Origin: Pseudomonadota bacterium
GTDB lineage: Bacteria > Pseudomonadota > Gammaproteobacteria > Arenicellales > Arenicellaceae
DNA length: 5,741 bases
Assembly: GCA_018660405.1 (NCBI GenBank)
Contig: JABJKL010000262.1
Span: 1 to 5,741, forward strand
Reading direction: 5' to 3'
A program made the translations under genes and the position numbers. Below, in pieces: positions 1 through 5,741 of the stretch. Below the pieces are notes generated by a model that was not told the origin of the DNA, made no database searches, and saw only the letters and a list, made by a program, of their open reading frames with translations. The number at the start of each line of letters is the position of its first letter. The first letter of the stretch is position 1.

Positions 1-966
1 ATCTGGTTTATTCTATTCGTTGTAACGGCGCAGGCTGCCGTTGGAATTATCGCGTCCAGACTGGAGTTACATTTGGTGCCTATAGAGCAACTCGATGGTC
101 ACTGGTTTTTCGCCAGAGGAACGTTTGTCAATCGAAACCATTACGCGGCTATGCTGGGAATAGGTGTTTCATTGTGTATAGCGAGCTTTATTGCTCGCTC
201 ATTGACAAACGCCCATAGGGGTGAGTCAACGCTTGAGGAGCGTCAGTCGCCTGCGATTTTGAGAAACACATATTTTATGTTGACAGAAGGCACGGTACTC
301 TGTGGATGCCTTGGCGTTTTATTGATTGGCATACTGCTTAGTGAGTCTCGGGGAGGCTTGATTGCACCGGTGCTGACACTTGTATTATTGTGGTGTTATC
401 TGTTTCGTGGCGCGCGTGCCACTCAATTGGTTTCATGGATTAGCGCTCTAATCATTGCTGTCTTTCTGGTCGCTTTTGCGCTCGGTGAAACGGACAGTTT
501 AGTTAACCGATTTGCTTCAATTTATGAAGATGGCGGATGGCTATTTGTTTGGCGGGCGGTCGCGCCCATTGCGATAGACAATTGGTTTTGGGGTGTGGGA
601 GTCGGTGCTTTTATTGCCAATTTCGAATTGTATCGAACGGCCGAATTTATGCAGTGGCAGCTTCCTCACGCGCATAGTCAGTACTTACATTTAATGATTG
701 AGCAGGGCATTCCTGGATTATTGCTTTGGATGCTCCCAATTATTTTGGTTTTACGCAAAGCGCTAAGTAAAGTAACAACGGCTAAAAGTATGTATGTGCG
801 AAAAATGTGTCTTATGTGCGCCACTGTTATCATTACATTATCGGTACATTCCATTTGGGAAGTCCATCTTCAGCAACCCGCGATCTCCGTTTACTTCTAT
901 GTCTTCCTTGCATTAGGTATAGTCTCGACCGAGATTTATACAAAGAGTGATAGTGCACGTGTCTAA
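1..966 (+). CDS. O-antigen ligase / Wzy-type polymerase family membrane protein (5' end missing)
   Basis: This is the 3' part of a polytopic inner-membrane protein of the O-antigen ligase/Wzy polymerase superfamily, which joins or polymerises lipid-linked glycans on the periplasmic face. The frame is open from base 1, giving 321 visible residues. A TTG at 73 is only an internal leucine, because hydrophobic coding sequence continues upstream of it. Motifs (fragment numbering) are RGTFVNRNHY near 39-48, SESRGG near 114-119, a long periplasmic loop of about 163-235 containing GVGVGAF, and PHAHSQYLHLMIEQG at 222-236, whose His and Glu residues match the conserved loop of the Wzy_C domain. HSIWEVHLQQPA near 283-294 corresponds to the usual HS..D..LQ.P stretch before the last helix. 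About eight or nine membrane segments are visible. Ligase, polymerase and protein O-oligosaccharyltransferase cannot be told apart from sequence alone. The family call is firm; the acceptor is unknown. Confidence 0.88.
   Translation: MWFILFVVTAQAAVGIIASRLELHLVPIEQLDGHWFFARGTFVNRNHYAAMLGIGVSLCIASFIARSLTNAHRGESTLEERQSPAILRNTYFMLTEGTVLCGCLGVLLIGILLSESRGGLIAPVLTLVLLWCYLFRGARATQLVSWISALIIAVFLVAFALGETDSLVNRFASIYEDGGWLFVWRAVAPIAIDNWFWGVGVGAFIANFELYRTAEFMQWQLPHAHSQYLHLMIEQGIPGLLLWMLPIILVLRKALSKVTTAKSMYVRKMCLMCATVIITLSVHSIWEVHLQQPAISVYFYVFLALGIVSTEIYTKSDSARV
943..947 (+). promoter_or_regulatory. Weak Shine-Dalgarno-like AAGAG inside the end of the upstream gene
   Basis: AAGAG lies within the last codons of the membrane-protein gene and is the only purine-rich stretch close to the uxs start. 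It leaves 5 bases before the GTG at 953 and 11 before the GTG at 959, and it overlaps the GTG at 947. It therefore favours 953 or 959 over 947. The match is short, and translation may rely mainly on coupling to the upstream gene. Confidence 0.3.
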
Positions 967-1912
967 ACAATTAACTCAAATAAAAGCGTTGGTGACAGGA
1001 GGTGCAGGTTTTCTTGGCTCACACCTTTGCGAACGTTTACTGGAGCAAGGTCGAGATGTGTTATGCGTCGACAATTACTTTACTGGCTGCAAACAAAATA
1101 TCGCGCATCTGTTGAAAAAGCCCTCATTTGAAATTCTCAGGCACGACGTAACGTGGCCCCTGTATGTCGAAGTTGACGAAATATACAACCTGGCCTGCCC
1201 AGCCTCACCGGTGCACTACCAGCATGACCCTGTTCAGACTACCAAGACCAGTGTGCATGGCGCGATTAACATGCTTGGCCTAGCCAAGCGATTAGGCGCG
1301 AAAATTCTGCAAGCGTCAACCAGCGAGGTCTATGGTGACCCGGAAATGCATCCCCAGCGAGAGGAGTACTGGGGGCACGTAAACCCTATCGGCATTCGTT
1401 CCTGTTACGATGAGGGAAAGCGTTGTGCCGAAACCTTGTTTTTTGATTACCATCGCCAGCATCAATTGGAGATAAAGGTTCTGCGTATATTTAATACCTA
1501 CGGCCCGCGAATGCATCCAAATGATGGCCGTGTTGTATCCAATTTCATTGTTCAGGCACTGCAAGGCCAATCTATAACGGTCTATGGCGATGGAAGCCAG
1601 ACACGCTCATTTTGTTATGTCGATGATTTGATCGATGCAATGGCAGGGTTAATGAATACGCCAGCCGAATTTACAGGCCCGATGAATGCTGGAAATCCTG
1701 ACGAATTCACGATTCTTGAATTGGCCGAGCTGGTTTTAGAGCTGACGGGTTCCCGGTCCAGGATAATTCGCAAGCCCCTTCCGGGGGACGATCCCAAGCA
1801 ACGACGGCCAGACATTAGCGTTGCAAAAAAGAACCTGGATTGGTCACCAAAGATTAAGTTACGCGATGGCCTCGAAAAGACAATCGCTTATTTTGATGAG
1901 CAGCTAGCTTAA
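947..1912 (+). CDS. uxs: UDP-glucuronate decarboxylase (UDP-xylose synthase)
   Basis: This cytoplasmic extended short-chain dehydrogenase converts UDP-glucuronate to UDP-xylose through an NAD-bound 4-keto intermediate. Of up to 321 residues, the Rossmann glycine motif TGGAGFLGSH is at 17-26, NYFTG at 43-47 and ACPASPVHYQ at 83-92. The active-site TSEVYGDP is at 125-132 (Glu127) and the catalytic YDEGK at 154-158 (Tyr154, Lys158). NTYGPRM is at 183-189 and YGDGSQTRSFCYVDD at 213-227. The block HPQREEYWG.VNPIG.RSCYDEGKR is typical of UXS and differs from the ArnA decarboxylase, so UDP-xylose is the expected product. Length is normal for bacterial UXS. Three in-frame GTG codons (947, 953, 959) could start it; 959 gives MSKQLTQIKALVTGG and best matches the usual short leader. 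The overlap with the previous gene (8-20 bases) suggests translational coupling. The substrate must come from a UDP-glucose dehydrogenase encoded outside this window. Confidence 0.95.
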   Translation: MIVHVSKQLTQIKALVTGGAGFLGSHLCERLLEQGRDVLCVDNYFTGCKQNIAHLLKKPSFEILRHDVTWPLYVEVDEIYNLACPASPVHYQHDPVQTTKTSVHGAINMLGLAKRLGAKILQASTSEVYGDPEMHPQREEYWGHVNPIGIRSCYDEGKRCAETLFFDYHRQHQLEIKVLRIFNTYGPRMHPNDGRVVSNFIVQALQGQSITVYGDGSQTRSFCYVDDLIDAMAGLMNTPAEFTGPMNAGNPDEFTILELAELVLELTGSRSRIIRKPLPGDDPKQRRPDISVAKKNLDWSPKIKLRDGLEKTIAYFDEQLA

Positions 1913-1936
1913 TTATAGAGTTCGTTAACAGATACT

Positions 1937-2920
1937 ATGTCCAAGCCAAGCATTCTTGTGACTGGCGGTGCGGGTTACATCGGCAGTCATACCTGTAAGC
2001 AATTAGCTGCGAAGGGCTATACGCCGATCGTGTATGACAATTTGGTGCACGGTCACAAGGAAACCGTTAGGTGGGGTCCTTTGATCGTTGGCGATCTGGA
2101 GGATGAAGTTAAATTAGCCAGCATTTTCCAGGATTACGAGATTGAAGGGGTCTTGCATTTCGCGGCCTACGCCTACGTTGGGGAATCGGTTGAAAATCCG
2201 CAAAAATATTATCGCAATAATGTGTCAGGCACGCTTTCGTTGTTGGCGGTGATGCGGTCAAATGGCGTCGACAAAATAATATTTTCCAGTACTTGTGCAA
2301 CGTATGGGATACCCGAGGCTATGCCTATTTCAGTCGATCACCCTCAGCATCCGGTCAACCCGTATGGACGCAGCAAGCTGATGGTCGAGCAGATCTTACG
2401 AGATTATGTCGAGGCTTATGGGATGCAGGTGTGTGTGCTTAGATACTTCAATGCGGTGGGTGCCGATCCTGATTTGGAAATCGGTGAGATGCATGACCCC
2501 GAGACGCATTTGGTGCCAAACGTTATTCGCGCTATGCGCGGCGAGTTGCCCCATTTAGAGGTTTATGGAGACGATTATGAAACGCAGGATGGGAGTTGCG
2601 TTCGTGACTATATTCATGTGTCTGATTTGGCCGAGGCACATGTATTAGCACTGAATCAGTTGGATGAAGGGTCGAAACTTGCGATCTTTAATCTCGGAAA
2701 TGGACAAGGCCATTCGGTGTTCGAGATCGTAAAAATGGTCGAGAAGTTATCAGGCCGCAAGGTTCCGCGTAAGCTGGTTGGTCGACGTGCCGGCGACCCG
2801 CCGGTGCTTATTGCCGACGCGCGTGAGGCGCACGAAAAGCTGGCTTGGACGCCTCGATATAATCGTTTGGAAGATATCGTTGGTACCGCGCTTGCCTGGG
2901 CTGCTCGTGCAGACAATTAG
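1937..2920 (+). CDS. galE: GalE-family UDP-sugar 4-epimerase
   Basis: This cytoplasmic NAD-dependent extended SDR of 327 residues inverts C4 of UDP-hexoses or UDP-pentoses. The NAD motif TGGAGYIGSH is at 9-18. HFAAYAYVGESV is at 74-85, SSTCATYG at 117-124 and the catalytic NPYGRSK at 141-147 (Tyr143, Lys147). RYFNAVGA is at 169-176, GSCVRDYIHVSDLAEAH at 219-235 and GRRAGDPPVL at 282-291. Aligned by eye to E. coli GalE, the catalytic Ser124 is replaced by Thr119, as in many GalE relatives. The gatekeeper Tyr299 corresponds to Leu291, which opens the question of substrate (UDP-Glc/Gal, the N-acetyl forms, or UDP-Xyl/Ara). The gene starts 24 bases after uxs, with no good Shine-Dalgarno; AGAG at 1917-1920 is too far from the ATG. 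The family is certain. The symbol galE names the family, and uxe (UDP-xylose 4-epimerase) is a real alternative. Confidence 0.92.
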   Translation: MSKPSILVTGGAGYIGSHTCKQLAAKGYTPIVYDNLVHGHKETVRWGPLIVGDLEDEVKLASIFQDYEIEGVLHFAAYAYVGESVENPQKYYRNNVSGTLSLLAVMRSNGVDKIIFSSTCATYGIPEAMPISVDHPQHPVNPYGRSKLMVEQILRDYVEAYGMQVCVLRYFNAVGADPDLEIGEMHDPETHLVPNVIRAMRGELPHLEVYGDDYETQDGSCVRDYIHVSDLAEAHVLALNQLDEGSKLAIFNLGNGQGHSVFEIVKMVEKLSGRKVPRKLVGRRAGDPPVLIADAREAHEKLAWTPRYNRLEDIVGTALAWAARADN

Positions 2921-2932
2921 CGGACGTCTGCA
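2908..2932 (+). repeat. 7-bp inverted repeat spanning the epimerase stop codon
   Basis: TGCAGAC at 2908-2914 is the exact reverse complement of GTCTGCA at 2926-2932, with an 11-base loop that contains the TAG stop. No T-run follows, so it does not look like an intrinsic terminator. It might form a weak mRNA hairpin between galE and asnB, or it may be chance. Confidence 0.3.
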
Positions 2933-2947
2933 GGCTGGATATTCGTA

Positions 2948-4726
2948 ATGTGCGGAATTTCCGCTATTCACAATTATCTCGAAGGTAAGGGGCCTATCGA
3001 TAAGGAACTGTTGGGCGAGCTTGACAGATTGCAGGCGTTTAGAGGCCCGGACGGAAATGGCCAGTATTTTAGTCAGCAGGGTGATTTGGGCCTGGCGCAT
3101 CGTCGATTGGCGATTATTGATGTTACTGAGACGGGAGCGCAACCCATGATCAGCCCTGATGGACGGTACGTTATATCGTTTAATGGTGAAATTTATAACT
3201 ATAAAGAGCTGGCAGCAGAACTCAAAGAAGCTGGCTTTGATCGGGCTTATACCTCTGATACTTCTGTGATTCTATCCATGTATGAGCATTGGGGTGAGCG
3301 TATGCTTGACAAGCTTGTGGGTATGTACGCATTTATAATTTGGGATGAGCATGCCCAGAGCCTGTTTGCGGCGCGGGATGTTTATGGTATTAAGCCGCTG
3401 TATTATATGGACGATGGTGAGCGAGTTGTTTTTGCTTCGCGCTTAAAGGCTTTGGCTACAGGCTTGAGATTGAGCGACGAATGGCCACAGGATAGCAAGG
3501 ATGCATTTCTAATGCTGGGTAGTGTATATGAGCCCGGCACCGTCATTAGAGATATTTTTTTACTACCTGCTGGCCATTTGATGCGAGTGGATGGTTCGGG
3601 CGTGATGCTCGAGCAGTATGCGTCAATAGGCAAACAATTATTGCGCACTGATAGGAAATCAACCGATCATTTGCCAACGATAGTTAAGAACGCGGTAATA
3701 GAGAGTGTGAAACGACATCTGGTATCCGATGTGCCGGTGGGCTTGTTACTATCCTCTGGTATCGACTCGGCAGCGGTGGCAAGTGTAATGGCAGAACGAA
3801 GCAATGCTTGTGTTACGGCTATAACCATTGTGTATGGGGAGGGTTCTGATGGCACGGATGAATCTGTTTTGGCGAGAAAATTAGCGGATCGATTGGGATT
3901 TCAGCATGTCGTCAGAAATGTCAGTAAACAAGAGTTTTTGGCAGATTTACCACTCATTCTGAAAATGATGGATCAACCCAGCATCGATGGCATCAATATT
4001 TGGTTTGCCGCAAAGGCTGTTAAGGAGCAAGGGCTGAAAGTGGTGTTAAGTGGCGTCGGTGGCGATGAGTTATTTGGCGGTTATCCGTCTTTTAGAAATT
4101 TGAGGCGATTGACCCGTCTTGCATTGCTTTTTCGCTACCTTCCGTTGCTCCCGGGTTTGATTGGATATTCGGCCCGCATAGTGGGTGTCAGGCTTTCGAG
4201 TAAACTACAGCTGGTTCGACGTTATGCAATCGATCCCGTGGGCGGGTGGTTGGTTCAGCGTGGATTGTGGTCGGCGACACTTCCCAAAGAGCAGATAGAG
4301 AGTTTCTATCACTCGGCCCGAGTAAGAATAGATTCGAAGGGTTCTGATTTGAATTCAGAGTCTAATTTGGCAATTGTGGCGGGCGTGCTTGAAGCTGAAT
4401 GCTATATGCGCAACCAGTTACTCAGGGATGCGGATTGGGCTGCAATGGCCCACTCGGTAGAATTGCGTGTGCCGTTGGTGGACAGCGCGCTACTTTCGTC
4501 GCTGGCACCCTACGTGAATAAACTACTGGAGCAGCCCGGCAAGCATTTATTGGCACAGTTAATCAATCCGTCTTTGCGCGAAATGTTCGAACGTCGACCA
4601 AAATCCGGGTTCACCATGCCTATCGGTGGCTGGCTGTCAGAAAAGCTTGATCACTCTACCCGAAACGAGCATTGGTCTTATTCCTATAGTCGCTGGATTG
4701 CCAAAAATTGGAATGCGGCCGGGTGA
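2948..4726 (+). CDS. asnB: AsnB-type glutamine-hydrolysing asparagine synthase / amidotransferase
   Basis: This cytoplasmic two-domain enzyme of 592 residues has an N-terminal class II glutaminase domain that releases ammonia and a C-terminal ATP-dependent synthetase domain that amidates an adenylated carboxylate. The start is fixed by Cys2, which becomes the N-terminal nucleophile after Met removal. Glutaminase motifs are RGPDG at 32-36, HRRLAIID at 51-58, FNGEIYNY at 78-85, SDTSVI at 103-108 and AARDVYGIKPLYY at 141-153. Synthetase motifs are the PP-loop LSSGIDS at 268-274, LSGVGGDELFGGYP at 367-380, YMRNQLLRDAD at 486-496, VELRVPLVD at 504-512 and PKSGF at 551-555. The tail after PKSGF is short, about 37 residues, which fits the shorter polysaccharide-cluster type; I see no sign of a frameshift. 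It starts 27 bases after galE. Homologues of this kind are common in capsule, O-antigen and exosortase-type loci, where the acceptor is often unproven and may be a sugar acid rather than aspartate. Confidence 0.92.
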   Translation: MCGISAIHNYLEGKGPIDKELLGELDRLQAFRGPDGNGQYFSQQGDLGLAHRRLAIIDVTETGAQPMISPDGRYVISFNGEIYNYKELAAELKEAGFDRAYTSDTSVILSMYEHWGERMLDKLVGMYAFIIWDEHAQSLFAARDVYGIKPLYYMDDGERVVFASRLKALATGLRLSDEWPQDSKDAFLMLGSVYEPGTVIRDIFLLPAGHLMRVDGSGVMLEQYASIGKQLLRTDRKSTDHLPTIVKNAVIESVKRHLVSDVPVGLLLSSGIDSAAVASVMAERSNACVTAITIVYGEGSDGTDESVLARKLADRLGFQHVVRNVSKQEFLADLPLILKMMDQPSIDGINIWFAAKAVKEQGLKVVLSGVGGDELFGGYPSFRNLRRLTRLALLFRYLPLLPGLIGYSARIVGVRLSSKLQLVRRYAIDPVGGWLVQRGLWSATLPKEQIESFYHSARVRIDSKGSDLNSESNLAIVAGVLEAECYMRNQLLRDADWAAMAHSVELRVPLVDSALLSSLAPYVNKLLEQPGKHLLAQLINPSLREMFERRPKSGFTMPIGGWLSEKLDHSTRNEHWSYSYSRWIAKNWNAAG

Positions 4727-4766
4727 ATAGGTTCACATATATGGGTTGCTTGGTGATTCTGTGTTG

Positions 4767-4779
4767 TTTGCGAAGCAAA
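4767..4779 (+). repeat. Short hairpin with GAA triloop in the asnB-membrane protein spacer
   Basis: TTTGC at 4767-4771 pairs with GCAAA at 4775-4779 around a GAA loop. The core GCGAAGC is known to form an unusually stable mini-hairpin in DNA. No T-tract follows, so it is not a classical terminator. It ends seven bases before the AAAGG ribosome-binding-like sequence and could affect translation or mRNA processing; this is inference only. Confidence 0.3.
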
Positions 4780-4785
4780 TCTATT

Positions 4786-4790
4786 AAAGG
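4786..4790 (+). promoter_or_regulatory. Shine-Dalgarno-like AAAGG before the last gene
   Basis: AAAGG lies 12 bases before the ATG at 4803, slightly farther than the ideal spacing. An in-frame TAG at 4791-4793 rules out any earlier start for that gene, so the ATG at 4803 is the first possible start and this is the only nearby candidate binding site. Confidence 0.4.
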
Positions 4791-4802
4791 TAGACAGCCA
4801 AA

Positions 4803-5741
4803 ATGATTACTCTGGTCACCGTTCTCCTGCTTTTGTTTTCGATTGCGTGCATGTTCAGGCTTGCGTTTTTGATTCCGGCAATGTTACTGGTCGGTTTTTT
4901 GGCGGATCCGTTGCGTAAGCTCGTTGAAGGCGAACCCGTTTATTTTGTCGTATTTGTCGGTGTGGCGGTACTCAGTGCGTTCATTGGTTTATTTTTTAGA
5001 AACGGCTTATCAATTTTTGAGGCACTAACTCGTTGGAGTCCCAAGGTGCGGCTACCGCTTACTCTATTTATGGTCTTGATCTTCATACAGGCGATGAATT
5101 CATTTATTGGTTACGGGAGTTTGATACTAACCGGTATTGGGGCTATGTCGTATACAGCACCATTTCCTGCGATGGTTGTTGGGTATTTCGTGTTTGACCG
5201 TAATGAACGTATTCAGCAACTTATTAAAGCTTACCTTATCTGTGGCGCGCTATTGGTGGCGGCTGTGTGCTTGTCATTTCTGGGATTGGACTGGGCGGTC
5301 CTTAAGGAGGTCGGTGCTGGTCTGGTGATCTACGATCAGGGAACAATAGTTTACTCCCATTCGGGCTTTATGCGCTCTTCCGAGATTGCTGCGTGGCATA
5401 TGGCAACCGCCGTTTGTTTTCTCATTATATTAAATGTAACGAATAGAAGTCGGCTGACGATACCTGCAAGCGTAGTTTTTGGTTTGATTCTTTTTGTAGG
5501 CGTAGTTTTAACCGGGCGCCGAAAAATGATTATGCAAATCGTTCAGTTCTGCGGTTTATATGGTGTTTTGTATTTTTATTTTAAGCGTTCACTATCGCTT
5601 TTGATAATGTTGTTGCTTGCGTTTTCTATATTTGCCCTGTGGCTAGGAATTGAGCTACTTTTTCCCGGCGGTTACAGTGATAGCTTCGGCATTTATGTTG
5701 CTCGGGGAACGAGCGTGTTTGGAGATGCCTTGGATCGCGCG
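4803..5741 (+). CDS. Polytopic membrane protein, probable O-antigen polymerase/ligase-like (3' end missing)
   Basis: An open frame of 313 codons runs from the ATG at 4803 to the right edge without a stop; an in-frame TAG at 4791 fixes the earliest start. The product begins MITLVTVLLLLFSIACMFRL and is strongly hydrophobic, with about nine or ten likely membrane helices near residues 2-18, 20-34, 46-66, 84-103, 117-131, 141-161, 196-211, 218-237, 242-260 and 263-286. Between them lie a loop with HSGFMRSSEIAAWH (186-199), a cytoplasmic-looking LTGRRK (236-241) and the start of a loop with Arg301 and Arg312 in RGTSVFGDALDR (301-312). Arginine-containing periplasmic loops and this many helices are typical of Wzy/O-antigen ligase-like proteins in polysaccharide loci. 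I infer a role in polymerising or exporting the glycan. It is clearly different from the membrane protein at the left edge, because it lacks the GTFVNRNH signature. That it is a real gene is nearly certain; its exact function is uncertain. Confidence 0.8.
   Translation, partial: MITLVTVLLLLFSIACMFRLAFLIPAMLLVGFLADPLRKLVEGEPVYFVVFVGVAVLSAFIGLFFRNGLSIFEALTRWSPKVRLPLTLFMVLIFIQAMNSFIGYGSLILTGIGAMSYTAPFPAMVVGYFVFDRNERIQQLIKAYLICGALLVAAVCLSFLGLDWAVLKEVGAGLVIYDQGTIVYSHSGFMRSSEIAAWHMATAVCFLIILNVTNRSRLTIPASVVFGLILFVGVVLTGRRKMIMQIVQFCGLYGVLYFYFKRSLSLLIMLLLAFSIFALWLGIELLFPGGYSDSFGIYVARGTSVFGDALDRA

Larger units (their letters stand above)
4741..4806 (+). other. Possible 21-codon leader ORF overlapping the next start (ATGA)
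   Basis: An ATG at 4741 opens a 21-codon frame beginning MGCLVILCCLRSK, rich in Cys and Leu first and basic at the end. Its TGA stop at 4804-4806 overlaps the ATG at 4803-4805 of the downstream membrane-protein gene in an ATGA arrangement. A short TAGG (4728-4731) sits nine bases before its ATG. It could serve to couple translation into the next gene, or it could be a chance frame in a 76-base spacer. There is no evidence that the peptide itself has a function. Confidence 0.2.

Noticed and set aside
1316..1570. 84-codon reverse-strand frame within uxs
   Set aside because: It is antisense to the conserved catalytic core of UXS, with no start context or family resemblance.
990..1995. Similar DNA at the 5' ends of uxs and galE, as if a duplication
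   Set aside because: The likeness is limited to the shared glycine-rich NAD motif (TGGAGFLGSH versus TGGAGYIGSH). This reflects membership of the same SDR superfamily, not a recent repeat.
2787..2807. Strong GC hairpin CCGGCG-ACC-CGCCGG in galE
   Set aside because: It falls in codons for the conserved RRAGDPP segment, so the sequence is adequately explained by protein constraint, and no T-tract follows.
2750..3142. 130-codon reverse-strand frame across the end of galE and the start of asnB
   Set aside because: It lies opposite two genes with strong family motifs, shows no recognisable domain, and has low-complexity Arg/Ser/Thr-rich composition typical of an antisense shadow.
4610..4726. Possible frameshift truncating the C-terminus of AsnB after PKSGF
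   Set aside because: The tail is short, but the frame stays coding-like and ends in a Trp/Arg-rich stretch (SRWIAKNWNAAG) that resembles the ends of shorter AsnB relatives. The 76-base spacer that follows shows no continuation of the domain.
4740..4802. Possible sigma-70 promoter in the spacer before the last gene (TTGCTT or TTGTTT with TATTAA)
   Set aside because: No pair of boxes has acceptable spacing (about 16-18 bases), so read-through from upstream is the simpler explanation.
5137..5328. 63-codon + strand frame rich in Trp, Cys and Leu
   Set aside because: It is in a different frame from the continuous 313-codon membrane-protein gene that covers this stretch and is explained as its shadow.

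Overview
The window is a fully + strand, densely packed piece of a cell-surface polysaccharide (exopolysaccharide, capsule or O-antigen) locus, almost certainly from a Gram-negative bacterium. Moderate base composition by eye (not counted), a GTG start, and the style of the nucleotide-sugar enzymes would fit a proteobacterium, perhaps a gammaproteobacterium. That placement is only an impression, because no taxonomic marker is present.

Layout: (1) 1-966, the 3' part of an O-antigen ligase/Wzy-type polytopic membrane protein, cut by the left edge. (2) 947/953/959-1912, UDP-glucuronate decarboxylase (UDP-xylose synthase), overlapping the previous gene. (3) 1937-2920, a GalE-family UDP-sugar 4-epimerase. 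(4) 2948-4726, an AsnB-type glutamine-dependent amidotransferase. (5) 4803-5741, a second polytopic membrane protein of probable polymerase/ligase type, open to the right edge. The last gene is easy to miss because it has no stop codon inside the window. The spacers between genes are 24, 27 and 76 bases, and no terminator with a T-tract is visible, so the set looks like one transcription unit.

Working together: UXS turns UDP-glucuronate into UDP-xylose. The neighbouring epimerase could make UDP-galactose and/or act on UDP-xylose to give UDP-L-arabinopyranose. The AsnB-like enzyme transfers glutamine-derived ammonia to a carboxylate, either aspartate or a sugar acid of the polymer. The two membrane proteins are candidates for polymerising the repeat unit or ligating it to an acceptor. 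No UDP-glucose dehydrogenase, glycosyltransferase, flippase or chain-length regulator lies inside the window, so the pathway is incomplete here.

The core genes belong to known families. The points worth a second look are the uxs-epimerase pairing with a non-tyrosine gatekeeper residue in the epimerase, the presence of two polymerase/ligase-like proteins in one locus, the function of the AsnB homologue, and a possible short leader ORF joined by an ATGA overlap to the last gene. I found no RNA gene, CRISPR array, insertion sequence or phage element.
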